The notes under the pieces were generated by a model, which made no database searches, was not told the origin of the DNA, and worked only from the letters and a program-made list of their open reading frames with translations. The position numbers and the translations under genes were made by a program. Below, piece after piece: positions 57,126 through 64,000 of a DNA stretch of 64,000 nt. This DNA is from Sphingomonas sp. RIT328 (GTDB lineage: Bacteria; Pseudomonadota; Alphaproteobacteria; Sphingomonadales; Sphingomonadaceae), in NCBI RefSeq assembly GCF_000632225.1, contig NZ_JFYV01000001.1:352293-416292 (forward strand), read 5' to 3'. Positions within the stretch are counted from its first letter, which is position 1. Every line of letters begins with the position of its first letter.

Positions 57126-58307
57126 ATGCTCGCCGGCCTCCTCTTCGCCATGCATGACGCCGACGATCGGCCCGCGATGCTCACCGCGACGCTGCCGTTC
57201 GGCGGCGTGACGCTGATCGAATATCAGGCGCGATTGCTGATCGCGGCGGGCGCATCGCAGATCGTCATCCTCGTCGCGCGGCTCACCCCCGAATTGCTCG
57301 GCGCGATCAGCCGCATCGGCAAGCGCGGCGTCGCGGTCGATCCGGTGCGCAGCGCCGCGGAAGCGGCGGAGAAGCTGCACCCGCTCGCACGCGTGGTGAT
57401 GCTCGCCGACGGCCTCACCACCACGGCGGCGACGCTGGCGACGCTGACGCGCGACGGCGGCGACGCACTGCTGGTGATGCCCGAGGAGCAGGCGACGATG
57501 GGCTATGAGCGCGTCGGCAGCGGCATGGTCTGGGCGGGGGTGGCGCGGCTCGATCCGCGGCGGCTCGCCGAACTGGCGGTGATGCCGCGCGATTATGACG
57601 TCCAGTCGACGCTGGTGCGGCTCGCGTCGCAGGCGCGGGCGGTGCATCTGCTGCTGCCGCCGGAGGCGGTGCGCGGCGGCCATGGCGTCGGCCATTCGGC
57701 GCAGGCGCTGGAGGCGCGAGGGCGGATCGTGCTCGCGGCGATGATCTCGGGACGCAGCGGCTGGTTCGAGCGGTTCGTCACCGCGCCCCTCGGCCGCGCC
57801 GTCATTCCGCTGATCGTGCCGCGGACCGTCTCGGCGGTGGTCGCCGCGGCGGGGGCGGGGCTGATCGGCCTGTGCGGGCTGGCGCTGGTCGCCTTCGACC
57901 ATCCGGGGCCGGGGCTGCTGCTGGCGCTGCTCGGCACGCTCGGCGTCGCCTTGGCCGAGATGCTCGCCGATCTGCGCGACGAGCGGTCGCATGCACGCTG
58001 GATCGGCATCGTCGCGCAGGCGATCCCGGCGATCGCCGTCCTGCTCCACGGTCGCGCGATCAGCGAGGCGCGGGCGGATGGCGCACCCGAGCTGCTCGCG
58101 GTCGGGCTCGTGCTGCTCGCCGCGCTCGGTGAACGCGCGCTGGGCGCCGCGCCGCGGCGGCCCTGGTGGGGCAGTCCGCCGGCCTATCTGCTGCTCGCCT
58201 GGCTCGGCGCCTTCGTCTCCGCGCCGGTCGTCGGGCTCGGTGCCGCCACCCTCTATGCCGCCGCGACGCTGACCGCCGCAATCGAACGATTGCGTTGGCA
58301 GCCTTAG
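57126..58307 (+). CDS. Nucleotidyltransferase-like plus CDP-alcohol-phosphotransferase-like membrane protein, apparently inactive
   Basis: A 393-residue two-part protein. Residues 1-190 resemble sugar-phosphate nucleotidyltransferases (PFGGVTLIEYQARLLIAAGASQIVIL), but the G-x-G-x-R/K loop is replaced by AMHDADDRP. Residues about 195-390 have five or six hydrophobic helices beginning LGRAVIPLIVPRTVSAVVAAAG, recalling CDP-alcohol phosphotransferases; the site of the D-x2-D-G-x2-A-R motif reads DLRDERSHAR and the later Asp residues are missing. This domain order occurs in IPCT/DIPPS enzymes. Here catalysis looks lost, so the role is unknown. Lies 66 bp after the Hpt-like gene. Confidence 0.65.
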   Translation: MLAGLLFAMHDADDRPAMLTATLPFGGVTLIEYQARLLIAAGASQIVILVARLTPELLGAISRIGKRGVAVDPVRSAAEAAEKLHPLARVVMLADGLTTTAATLATLTRDGGDALLVMPEEQATMGYERVGSGMVWAGVARLDPRRLAELAVMPRDYDVQSTLVRLASQARAVHLLLPPEAVRGGHGVGHSAQALEARGRIVLAAMISGRSGWFERFVTAPLGRAVIPLIVPRTVSAVVAAAGAGLIGLCGLALVAFDHPGPGLLLALLGTLGVALAEMLADLRDERSHARWIGIVAQAIPAIAVLLHGRAISEARADGAPELLAVGLVLLAALGERALGAAPRRPWWGSPPAYLLLAWLGAFVSAPVVGLGAATLYAAATLTAAIERLRWQP

Positions 58308-58342
58308 CGCTGTTTTAATGATAGGGCGCTAGCGTCCAAGCC

Positions 58343-59431
58343 ATGGCGGTCGGACCGGAACAGGAGCGGGACGTGCTCGGCACCCGTATTGAAGCAAGCC
58401 ACCGGCTCGCCGCACGGGCCGACGCGCGCCTGACGGGGGCGATCGCCGATATCTTCCTGCCCGACGACGCCCGGCTCGACGAGCGCACGCGGCTTGCGCT
58501 GCGCCGCGTGCTCGACGGCGTGATCGCGGCGATCGAGGCGGAGATCCGTCGGCACGCGGCGCGTATCCTCTCCGGCCGGGGCGCGGCGGATCACGCCGAC
58601 CAGTTGCTCAATGCGCAGGCTACGGTCGCCGGGCGGCTGACGCAGGCGGGCGTGCTGCGCGACCGGCTGCTCATCGACGAATTGCTGTCGCAGGTGCGAT
58701 GCGACCTGATCGCCGAACGTCTGTCGCCGACCGAGGCGACGCCCGACCAGGCGAGCCTGCTGGTGCGGCTGACCGATGTCGACGACGGCGTCGTCGCCGC
58801 GGCGGCGCGCGCGCTGCTTTCGGCGGAGACGCGGCGGCGGGCGGCGGCCGAACAGGGCGGCGTGCCCGGCGGCATCCTCCCCGCCGAGCGACATCACCAG
58901 CTCGTCTGGTGGGTCGCCGCGGCGATCCGCGACGGGCTCGGCACCGGCGACGGCCTTGCCGATCGCGCGATCATCGAGGCGGCGCAACGCAACCTCGCCG
59001 CGCATGACGAGGGGCAGCGGCCCGAGGCCGCCGCGGTGCGGCTGGCGGCGGCGATCGACGCGCGTCCGCACGAGATCGGCGATCTGCTGGTCGAGACGCT
59101 GGGCGACCGGCGGTTGCTCCTGTTCATCGCCGTGCTCGCCCGCGCGGTCGATCTCGATTTCGAAGCGGCGCGGACGATCGTGCTCGAACCCGAGGGCGAC
59201 CGGCTGTGGCTGGCGCTGCGCGTCGCGGAGACCGACCGGCAGACGATCGCCCGGATCGCGCTGATGCTGGCCGATGCCGATCCCCGGCGCGATATCGAGG
59301 CCTTCGCCGACGATCTCGACGCGATCGTCGCGGTGCCGGCGGAGGGTGCGCGTGCGGCGCTGGCGCCGCTGTCGCTGCACCACGACATGCGTCTCGCTCT
59401 GGCGGCGCTGGCGCGGGGCGATGCACGATGA
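58343..59431 (+). CDS. DUF2336 domain-containing helical protein
   Basis: A 362-residue soluble, nearly all-helical protein. The core (LTDVDDGVVAAAARALL, HHQLVWWVAAAIR, RPHEIGDLLVETLGDRRLLLFIAVLARAV, LEPEGDRLWLALRV) has the short repeated helices of DUF2336, a family of unknown function often near alphaproteobacterial signalling genes. No membrane segment. The kinase-like gene starts in its stop codon (ATGA), so the two proteins are probably made together and may interact. Confidence 0.75.
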   Translation: MAVGPEQERDVLGTRIEASHRLAARADARLTGAIADIFLPDDARLDERTRLALRRVLDGVIAAIEAEIRRHAARILSGRGAADHADQLLNAQATVAGRLTQAGVLRDRLLIDELLSQVRCDLIAERLSPTEATPDQASLLVRLTDVDDGVVAAAARALLSAETRRRAAAEQGGVPGGILPAERHHQLVWWVAAAIRDGLGTGDGLADRAIIEAAQRNLAAHDEGQRPEAAAVRLAAAIDARPHEIGDLLVETLGDRRLLLFIAVLARAVDLDFEAARTIVLEPEGDRLWLALRVAETDRQTIARIALMLADADPRRDIEAFADDLDAIVAVPAEGARAALAPLSLHHDMRLALAALARGDAR

Positions 59432-60768
59432 GGGTCGATGCCATTCCCGACGTGCCGCTCAGCCATGCGACGCTCGATGCCGATGGTCGATTGCTCGCCG
59501 CCGATCCGGCGCTGATCGCGCTCAACGATCAGGCGGGCGGCGCGATCGGCGCGACCCTCGCGGTGCCGCAGCTCGCCGGCATCGTCCGATTGGCGATGCG
59601 GCTCGGCATCCTCGTCTCGCGCGCGGTCACCGTCGCCGATCAGGATGCCGATCTCGAACTCTGGGTGCGCGTCCAGCCCGAAGGCGACGGCCTGCGCATG
59701 GCGGTGAGCGGCTGGCGCGGGCTGCGGCCGCAGCCGGTGACGCAGCGGCCGATCGCGAGCGTGATCGAAGAGGGCGCGCTGTCGTGGGAGACCGACGCCG
59801 GATTGCGGCTGACGTTCGTCGCGATCGATCCCGCCCGGCGGCTCGGCTGCGATGCGCTGGCGCTGCTCGGCCAGCCGCTGACCAGTCTGTTCACGCTCGA
59901 CGCGACCGAAAGCGGGGCGCTGCCGATCCTCGAAGCGGTGGCGCGCCGGCGGCCGTTCGACGAGCAGCGCGCGCGGCTGCGTCAGGGCGACATGCGGATG
60001 GTGCTGACCGCGACGGTCAAGGAAGATGCCGGCGGCGCGTTCGCCGGACTAGCCGGCGTGGCGCGGGTCGCCGAGGCGCCCGCCAGCGCGCCGGCGCCGG
60101 TGTCGCCCGACTTCACCGATGGCCTCGACCGGGCGCTGCGCGCACCGCTCGCCAAGATCATCGCGCATGCCGATACCATCCATGCCGAGGCGGAGGGGCC
60201 GATGCAGCCGGATTATGTCGGCTATGCCACGGATATCGCCAATGCCGGACGGCATCTGCTCGGGCTGGTCGACGATCTGGTCGATATGCAGGCGATCGAG
60301 CGGCCCGATTTCACGCTTGAGACCGACGGCATCGATCTCGCCGACGTGGCGCGCCGCGCCGCGGGACTGCTGTCGGTGCGCGCCGCCAATGCCGGGGTGG
60401 CGATCGCGCGGCCGATGCCCGACCTGCATCTGCCGGTGAGCGGCGACTTCCGGCGGGCGCTGCAGATCATGGTCAATCTGATCGGCAATGCGCTGCGCTA
60501 CTCGCCCGAGGGCGGCGTGGTCAGCGTCACGGTCAACCGCGTCGGCGATCGCGCCGAGGCGGTGGTGACGGATCAGGGCAAGGGCATCGCGGCGGAGGAT
60601 CAGGCGCGCATCTTCGACAAGTTCGAACGCGTCGACCCGAGCGAGGCGGGCGGCAACGGCCTCGGCCTCTATATCGCGCGGCGTCTGGCGCGGGCGATGG
60701 GCGGGGATCTGTCGGTGGAAAGCGCCCCCGGCAGGGGCGCCAGCTTCACCCTGTCGCTGCCGGCCTGA
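59428..60768 (+). CDS. Histidine-kinase-like protein with arginine at the phospho-histidine position
   Basis: A 446-residue soluble protein with two PAS-like segments (about 12-95 and 118-215), a dimerisation-like helix pair (about 228-300) and an ATPase domain with N box NLIGNALRYSPEGG, G1 DQGKGIAAED, F box FDKFERVD and G2 GGNGLGLYIAR, all intact. The segment that should read H-E-L-R-T-P-L reads LDRALRAPLAKII, with R235 instead of histidine. It thus resembles DivL of Caulobacter, which lacks the histidine and acts as a regulator of another kinase. Overlaps the DUF2336 stop (ATGA). Confidence 0.85.
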   Translation: MRVDAIPDVPLSHATLDADGRLLAADPALIALNDQAGGAIGATLAVPQLAGIVRLAMRLGILVSRAVTVADQDADLELWVRVQPEGDGLRMAVSGWRGLRPQPVTQRPIASVIEEGALSWETDAGLRLTFVAIDPARRLGCDALALLGQPLTSLFTLDATESGALPILEAVARRRPFDEQRARLRQGDMRMVLTATVKEDAGGAFAGLAGVARVAEAPASAPAPVSPDFTDGLDRALRAPLAKIIAHADTIHAEAEGPMQPDYVGYATDIANAGRHLLGLVDDLVDMQAIERPDFTLETDGIDLADVARRAAGLLSVRAANAGVAIARPMPDLHLPVSGDFRRALQIMVNLIGNALRYSPEGGVVSVTVNRVGDRAEAVVTDQGKGIAAEDQARIFDKFERVDPSEAGGNGLGLYIARRLARAMGGDLSVESAPGRGASFTLSLPA

Positions 60769-60770
60769 CG

Positions 60771-60974
60771 CTAGCGGCGCAACCGGCGCGCGACGAGGAT
60801 GAGCAGCAGCCCGGCGACCGCGAGCACGACGCCACGGTCGGCCCACGGCCGCTGATCGAGCATGAAGCTCGACTCGGGCCAATGGATATAGCCAAGGCCC
60901 TGGCCGATCCACAGCATCCCCATCAGCGCCATCAGCGCGCCGACGGAGAGCAGGACCGGCCGGGCGCGGCGCAT
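60771..60974 (-). CDS. Small two-helix membrane protein after gltA
   Basis: A 67-residue protein with helices at about 6-27 and 47-62, joined by a short loop with HWPESSFMLDQRPWADRG. Its ATG shares a base with the gltA stop (TGATG), so it is translated with citrate synthase. It converges with the kinase-like gene two bases away. Unknown function, but the pattern W-P-E-S-S-F-M is seen in a small family of such proteins. Confidence 0.7.
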   Translation of the reverse strand: MRRARPVLLSVGALMALMGMLWIGQGLGYIHWPESSFMLDQRPWADRGVVLAVAGLLLILVARRLRR

Positions 60975-62257
60975 CAGCGCTGGCCTACCGGGACGTAGCT
61001 ACGCTGCGTCGGGCCGGTGTAGAGCTGGCGCGGACGGCCGATCTTCTGGTCGGGATCGGTGATCATCTCGTTCCATTGCGCCACCCAGCCGACGGTGCGG
61101 GCGAGCGCGAACAGCACGGTGAACATCGAGGTCGGGAAGCCGATCGCCGACAGGATGACGCCCGAGTAGAAGTCGACGTTCGGGAACAGCTTCTTCTCGA
61201 TGAAATAATCATCGCTGAGCGCCAGTTCCTCGAGCCGCAGCGCGGTGTCGAACAGCGGATCGTTGACCTTGAGCGCGTCGAACACCTCGCGCACCGTCTT
61301 CTGCATCACGGTCGCACGCGGATCGTAGTTCTTGTAGACGCGATGACCGAAGCCCATCAGGCGGAACGGATCGTTCTTGTCCTTGGCGCGGGCGATGAAT
61401 TCGGGGATGCGGTCGGGCGTGCCGATCTCGCGCAGCATGTTGAGCGCCGCCTCGTTGGCGCCGCCATGCGCCGGACCCCACAGGCAGGCGATGCCCGCCG
61501 CCATGCAGGCGAAGGGATTGGCGCCCGACGAGCCGGCGAGCCGCACCGTCGAGGTCGAGGCATTCTGCTCGTGATCGGCGTGGAGGATGAAGATCCGGTC
61601 CATCGCCTTTTCGACCGCCGGATTGACCTCATAGGGCTCGGCCGGCACGCCGAACGTCATGCGCAGGAAGTTGCCGGTGTAGCTCAGCGAATTGTCCGGG
61701 TAGAGGAACGGCTGCCCGACGCTGTACTTATACGCCATCGCCGCGATCGTCGGCATCTTGGCGATCAGACGGTGGCTGGCGATCGTGCGCTGCACCGGAT
61801 CGTGGATGTCGGTCGAATCGTGGTAGAAGGCCGACAGCGCACCGACGACGCCGCACAGGATCGCCATCGGGTGGGCGTCGCGACGGAAGCCGCGGAAGAA
61901 GGTGGCGAGCTGTTCGTGCACCATCGTGTGGCGCGAGATCGTGTGCTCGAACTGCGACAGCTCGTCCGCCGCCGGCAGCTCGCCGTTGAGCAGCAGATAG
62001 GCGACTTCCATGAAGCTCGACTGTTCCGCCAGCTCGCCGATCGGATAGCCGCGGTGCAGCAGCACGCCTTCGTCACCGTCGATATAGGTCAGCTTCGACT
62101 GGCACGACGCCGTCGAGGTGAAGCCGGGATCGTAGGTGAAGTCGCCCGTCTGCGCATAGAATTTGCGGATGTCGACGACATCGGGTCCGACCGTACCGGA
62201 CATGACCGGGTAGTCGAAATCCTTACCGTCCACGGAAACTTTGGCGGCGTCGGTCAT
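60974..62257 (-). CDS. gltA: Citrate synthase
   Basis: A 427-residue type II citrate synthase. [27 protein letters not shown] contains the first active-site histidine, [15 protein letters not shown] the second, and [13 protein letters not shown] follows, with the catalytic aspartate further on in ALRLEEL context. The N-terminal beta region ([20 protein letters not shown]) is typical of Gram-negative hexameric enzymes that are inhibited by NADH. The ATG at 62257 has GGAAGGA upstream; a longer frame to 62527 overlaps gltX. Confidence 0.97.
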   Translation of the reverse strand: MTDAAKVSVDGKDFDYPVMSGTVGPDVVDIRKFYAQTGDFTYDPGFTSTASCQSKLTYIDGDEGVLLHRGYPIGELAEQSSFMEVAYLLLNGELPAADELSQFEHTISRHTMVHEQLATFFRGFRRDAHPMAILCGVVGALSAFYHDSTDIHDPVQRTIASHRLIAKMPTIAAMAYKYSVGQPFLYPDNSLSYTGNFLRMTFGVPAEPYEVNPAVEKAMDRIFILHADHEQNASTSTVRLAGSSGANPFACMAAGIACLWGPAHGGANEAALNMLREIGTPDRIPEFIARAKDKNDPFRLMGFGHRVYKNYDPRATVMQKTVREVFDALKVNDPLFDTALRLEELALSDDYFIEKKLFPNVDFYSGVILSAIGFPTSMFTVLFALARTVGWVAQWNEMITDPDQKIGRPRQLYTGPTQRSYVPVGQR

Positions 62258-62273
62258 GTGGTTGTCCTTCCTA

Positions 62274-63695
62274 TCAGACTGCCATTCGGTCCGCGATCCG
62301 GCCGAGGCTTTCCTCTTTGCCGAGAAGCGCGAGTACGTCGAAGATGCCGGGCGATGTCTTGCGTCCGGTGAGAGCGGCGCGGAGCGGCTGGGCGACCTGG
62401 CCGAGCTTGACGCCCCGTGCCTCGGCGACCTGCCGTACCGCTGCTTCGGTTGCCTCCTGATCCCACTGCTGCACCGCGTCAAGCGCAGCGTGCAGTGCAG
62501 CGAGCAGCGTCGGCGCGTCACCGGCAAGCAGGTCCGAAGCTGCCTGATCGAGGTCGAGCGGACGCTGCGCGAACAGGAAGCGCGCGCCTTCGCTCAGCTC
62601 GTTGAGATTGGCCGCGCGCGCCTTCAGGACCGGCATCGCGCGGGTCAGCAGGTCGATATCGTCATAGCCGCCGATCGGCGCGATCAGCGCGGCGAGCCGC
62701 GCGTCGTCCGCGGCGCGGATATAATGACCGTTGAGGTTCTCGAGCTTCTTGAGGTCGAATCGTGACGGGCTCTTGCCGACGCCGCCGAGGTCGAACCATT
62801 CGGTCGCCTGGTCGCGGCTGATGATCTCGTCATCGCCATGACCCCAGCCGAGCCGCAGCAGGTAATTGTCGAACGCTTCCGGCAGGATGCCGAGCTCGTC
62901 GCGATAGGCCTCGATCCCGACCGCGCCGTGGCGCTTGGACAGTTTGGCGCCGTCGGTGCCGTGGATCAGCGGGATATGCGCATAGATCGGTTCGGGCCAG
63001 CCGTTGGCGCGGTAGATCGGCAGCTGGCGGAAGGCGTTGTTGAGGTGGTCGTCGCCCCGGATGACGTGCGTCACCCCCATGTCGTGATCGTCGACGACGA
63101 CCGCGAGCATATAGGTCGGCGTCCCGTCCGAGCGCAGCAGGATGAGATCGTCGAGTTCGGCATTTTGCACCGTCACCGATCCCTGGACGCGATCCTCGAT
63201 CGTCGTCGCACCGTCGCGCGGCGCCTTGAGCCGGACGACGAAGGGCGCGTCGGCGGGCGCGGTCGCCGGATCGGCGTCGCGCCACGGGCTGCGGATGCGC
63301 AGCGGCGTCTTGGCGGCCTGCGCCGCGGCGCGCTGCGCGGCGATCTCGTCGGCGGTCATGTAGCAGCGATAGGCATGGCCGGTTGCGACCATCTGATGCG
63401 CGACCTCGGCATGGCGATCGGCGCGGGCGAACTGGAAGACGGCGTCACCATCCCAGTCGATGCCGAGCCAGCGCAGTCCGCCGAGGATCGCGTCGATCGC
63501 CGGCTGGGTCGACCGCGCCCGATCGGTATCCTCGATGCGCAGCAGGAAGCGGCCGCCGTGATGCCGCGCGTACAGCCAGTTGAACAGGGCGGTACGCGCG
63601 CCGCCCAAATGCAGATAGCCGGTCGGCGACGGCGCGAACCGCGTCACGACCTCGGTCGGCTGGTGATGGGCGTGGCGATCGATCGTGGCGCTCAA
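62274..63695 (-). CDS. gltX: Glutamate--tRNA ligase
   Basis: A 473-residue class I aminoacyl-tRNA synthetase. The HIGH motif is GYLHLGG at 26-32 in [22 protein letters not shown]; the KMSKS motif is [29 protein letters not shown] and the all-helical anticodon-binding end are present. It charges tRNA-Glu, and perhaps tRNA-Gln. No ATG is in frame near the start, so the TTG at 63695 with GGGAG nine bases upstream is chosen. It precedes gltA by 16 bp. Confidence 0.96.
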   Translation of the reverse strand: MSATIDRHAHHQPTEVVTRFAPSPTGYLHLGGARTALFNWLYARHHGGRFLLRIEDTDRARSTQPAIDAILGGLRWLGIDWDGDAVFQFARADRHAEVAHQMVATGHAYRCYMTADEIAAQRAAAQAAKTPLRIRSPWRDADPATAPADAPFVVRLKAPRDGATTIEDRVQGSVTVQNAELDDLILLRSDGTPTYMLAVVVDDHDMGVTHVIRGDDHLNNAFRQLPIYRANGWPEPIYAHIPLIHGTDGAKLSKRHGAVGIEAYRDELGILPEAFDNYLLRLGWGHGDDEIISRDQATEWFDLGGVGKSPSRFDLKKLENLNGHYIRAADDARLAALIAPIGGYDDIDLLTRAMPVLKARAANLNELSEGARFLFAQRPLDLDQAASDLLAGDAPTLLAALHAALDAVQQWDQEATEAAVRQVAEARGVKLGQVAQPLRAALTGRKTSPGIFDVLALLGKEESLGRIADRMAV

Positions 63696-63763
63696 CAGCG
63701 CATGCTCCCGGGGTTTGAGACGTGACGGCCAGGGCGGCCGAGGCGCGCCGTAGCACGCGGATC

Positions 63764-64000
63764 ATGCCCCTTCAAATGCCGCGGCGTCCCGTTCGGTTAC
63801 AGCTCGGTATCGAAGAATGGCTGGAGGCTGAACGCGATACGCTGATCCTCTGGCTGCCGGTGAGTTTTGGTGGCGGCATCGCCGCCTGGTTCGTGCTGCC
63901 CGATCCGGCGAGCTGGACCGCCATGCTGTTGCTCTGCGTCGCGACGCGCTGGGCCCGCCACCAAATCGATGCCAGCCCCGCCGTCGTCGCGGTGCAGGGA
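63764..64000 (+). CDS. ComEC/Rec2-like competence protein, N-terminal part (3' end outside window)
   Basis: An open frame runs to the window end. Its first residues (LGIEEWLEAERDTLILWLPV then GGGIAAWFVLPDPASWTAMLLLCVATRW) look like the N-terminal DUF4131 region of ComEC/Rec2 proteins of sphingomonads: a basic amphipathic stretch, then two membrane helices. ComEC forms the inner-membrane DNA channel in transformation. The start may be the ATG at 63764 or a GTG at 63722. It is divergent from gltX. Only 79 codons are visible, so the call is provisional. Confidence 0.65.
   Translation, partial: MPLQMPRRPVRLQLGIEEWLEAERDTLILWLPVSFGGGIAAWFVLPDPASWTAMLLLCVATRWARHQIDASPAVVAVQG

Overview
The window is a dense, GC-rich chromosomal segment of an alphaproteobacterium, most likely a sphingomonad (Sphingomonas or a close relative). 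This rests on gene content and order rather than any database search. The pointers are nuoA-N followed by birA, coaX, rnj and a DUF1467 gene; zapA, a likely 6S RNA and 5-formyl-THF cyclo-ligase next to a DUF2842 gene; gltX beside gltA and a comEC-like start; many acyl-CoA enzymes; and very frequent 1-4 bp stop/start overlaps, often with GTG or TTG starts. I see no prophage, insertion sequence, CRISPR array or rRNA. The one clearly accessory item is a small toxin-antitoxin pair.

Layout. 1-6.7 kb: the end of a Crp/Fnr regulator, an exported M3 peptidase overlapping an MFS carrier, and a reverse-strand operon of an EF-hand protein, an OmpR-type regulator and a histidine kinase. 6.8-12.4 kb: a regulator with two TetR-type DNA-binding domains faces an operon of acyl-CoA dehydrogenase, Zn-alcohol dehydrogenase, ACAD10/11-type kinase-like protein and SDR; two candidate operators lie between them. 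12.4-23.3 kb: a protein with three TonB-C-like repeats; a reverse-strand beta-oxidation operon (esterase-like hydrolase, hydratase/3-hydroxyacyl-CoA dehydrogenase, two acyl-CoA dehydrogenases, TesB); a divergent acyl-CoA synthetase; and an AI-2E family permease. 23.3-25.1 kb: two identical tRNA-Asp genes, DUF2842, 5-formyl-THF cyclo-ligase, a probable 6S RNA, zapA and a small helical protein.

25.2-35.2 kb: lower glycolysis (gap, pgk, class I aldolase) interleaved with a MOSC protein, a TlpA-like thioredoxin and the toxin-antitoxin pair; then thiE, an L,D-transpeptidase, an M23 peptidase, efp and an inositol-monophosphatase-family gene. 35.4-54.2 kb: the complete 14-gene complex I operon with four extra small ORFs between subunit genes, continuing into birA, coaX, rnj and DUF1467. 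A Fur-box-like sequence lies upstream of nuoA.

54.3-60.8 kb is the least explained region. A 767-residue membrane-anchored coiled-coil protein is followed divergently by an Hpt-like protein without its histidine, a protein resembling a nucleotidyltransferase joined to a CDP-alcohol phosphotransferase but without recognisable catalytic motifs, a DUF2336 protein, and a kinase-like protein with an intact ATP-binding domain but arginine in place of the phospho-accepting histidine. I propose it as the best candidate for an undescribed (pseudo)phosphorelay or cell-polarity module. 60.8-64 kb: a small membrane protein, gltA, gltX, and the first part of a ComEC/Rec2-like protein running off the window.
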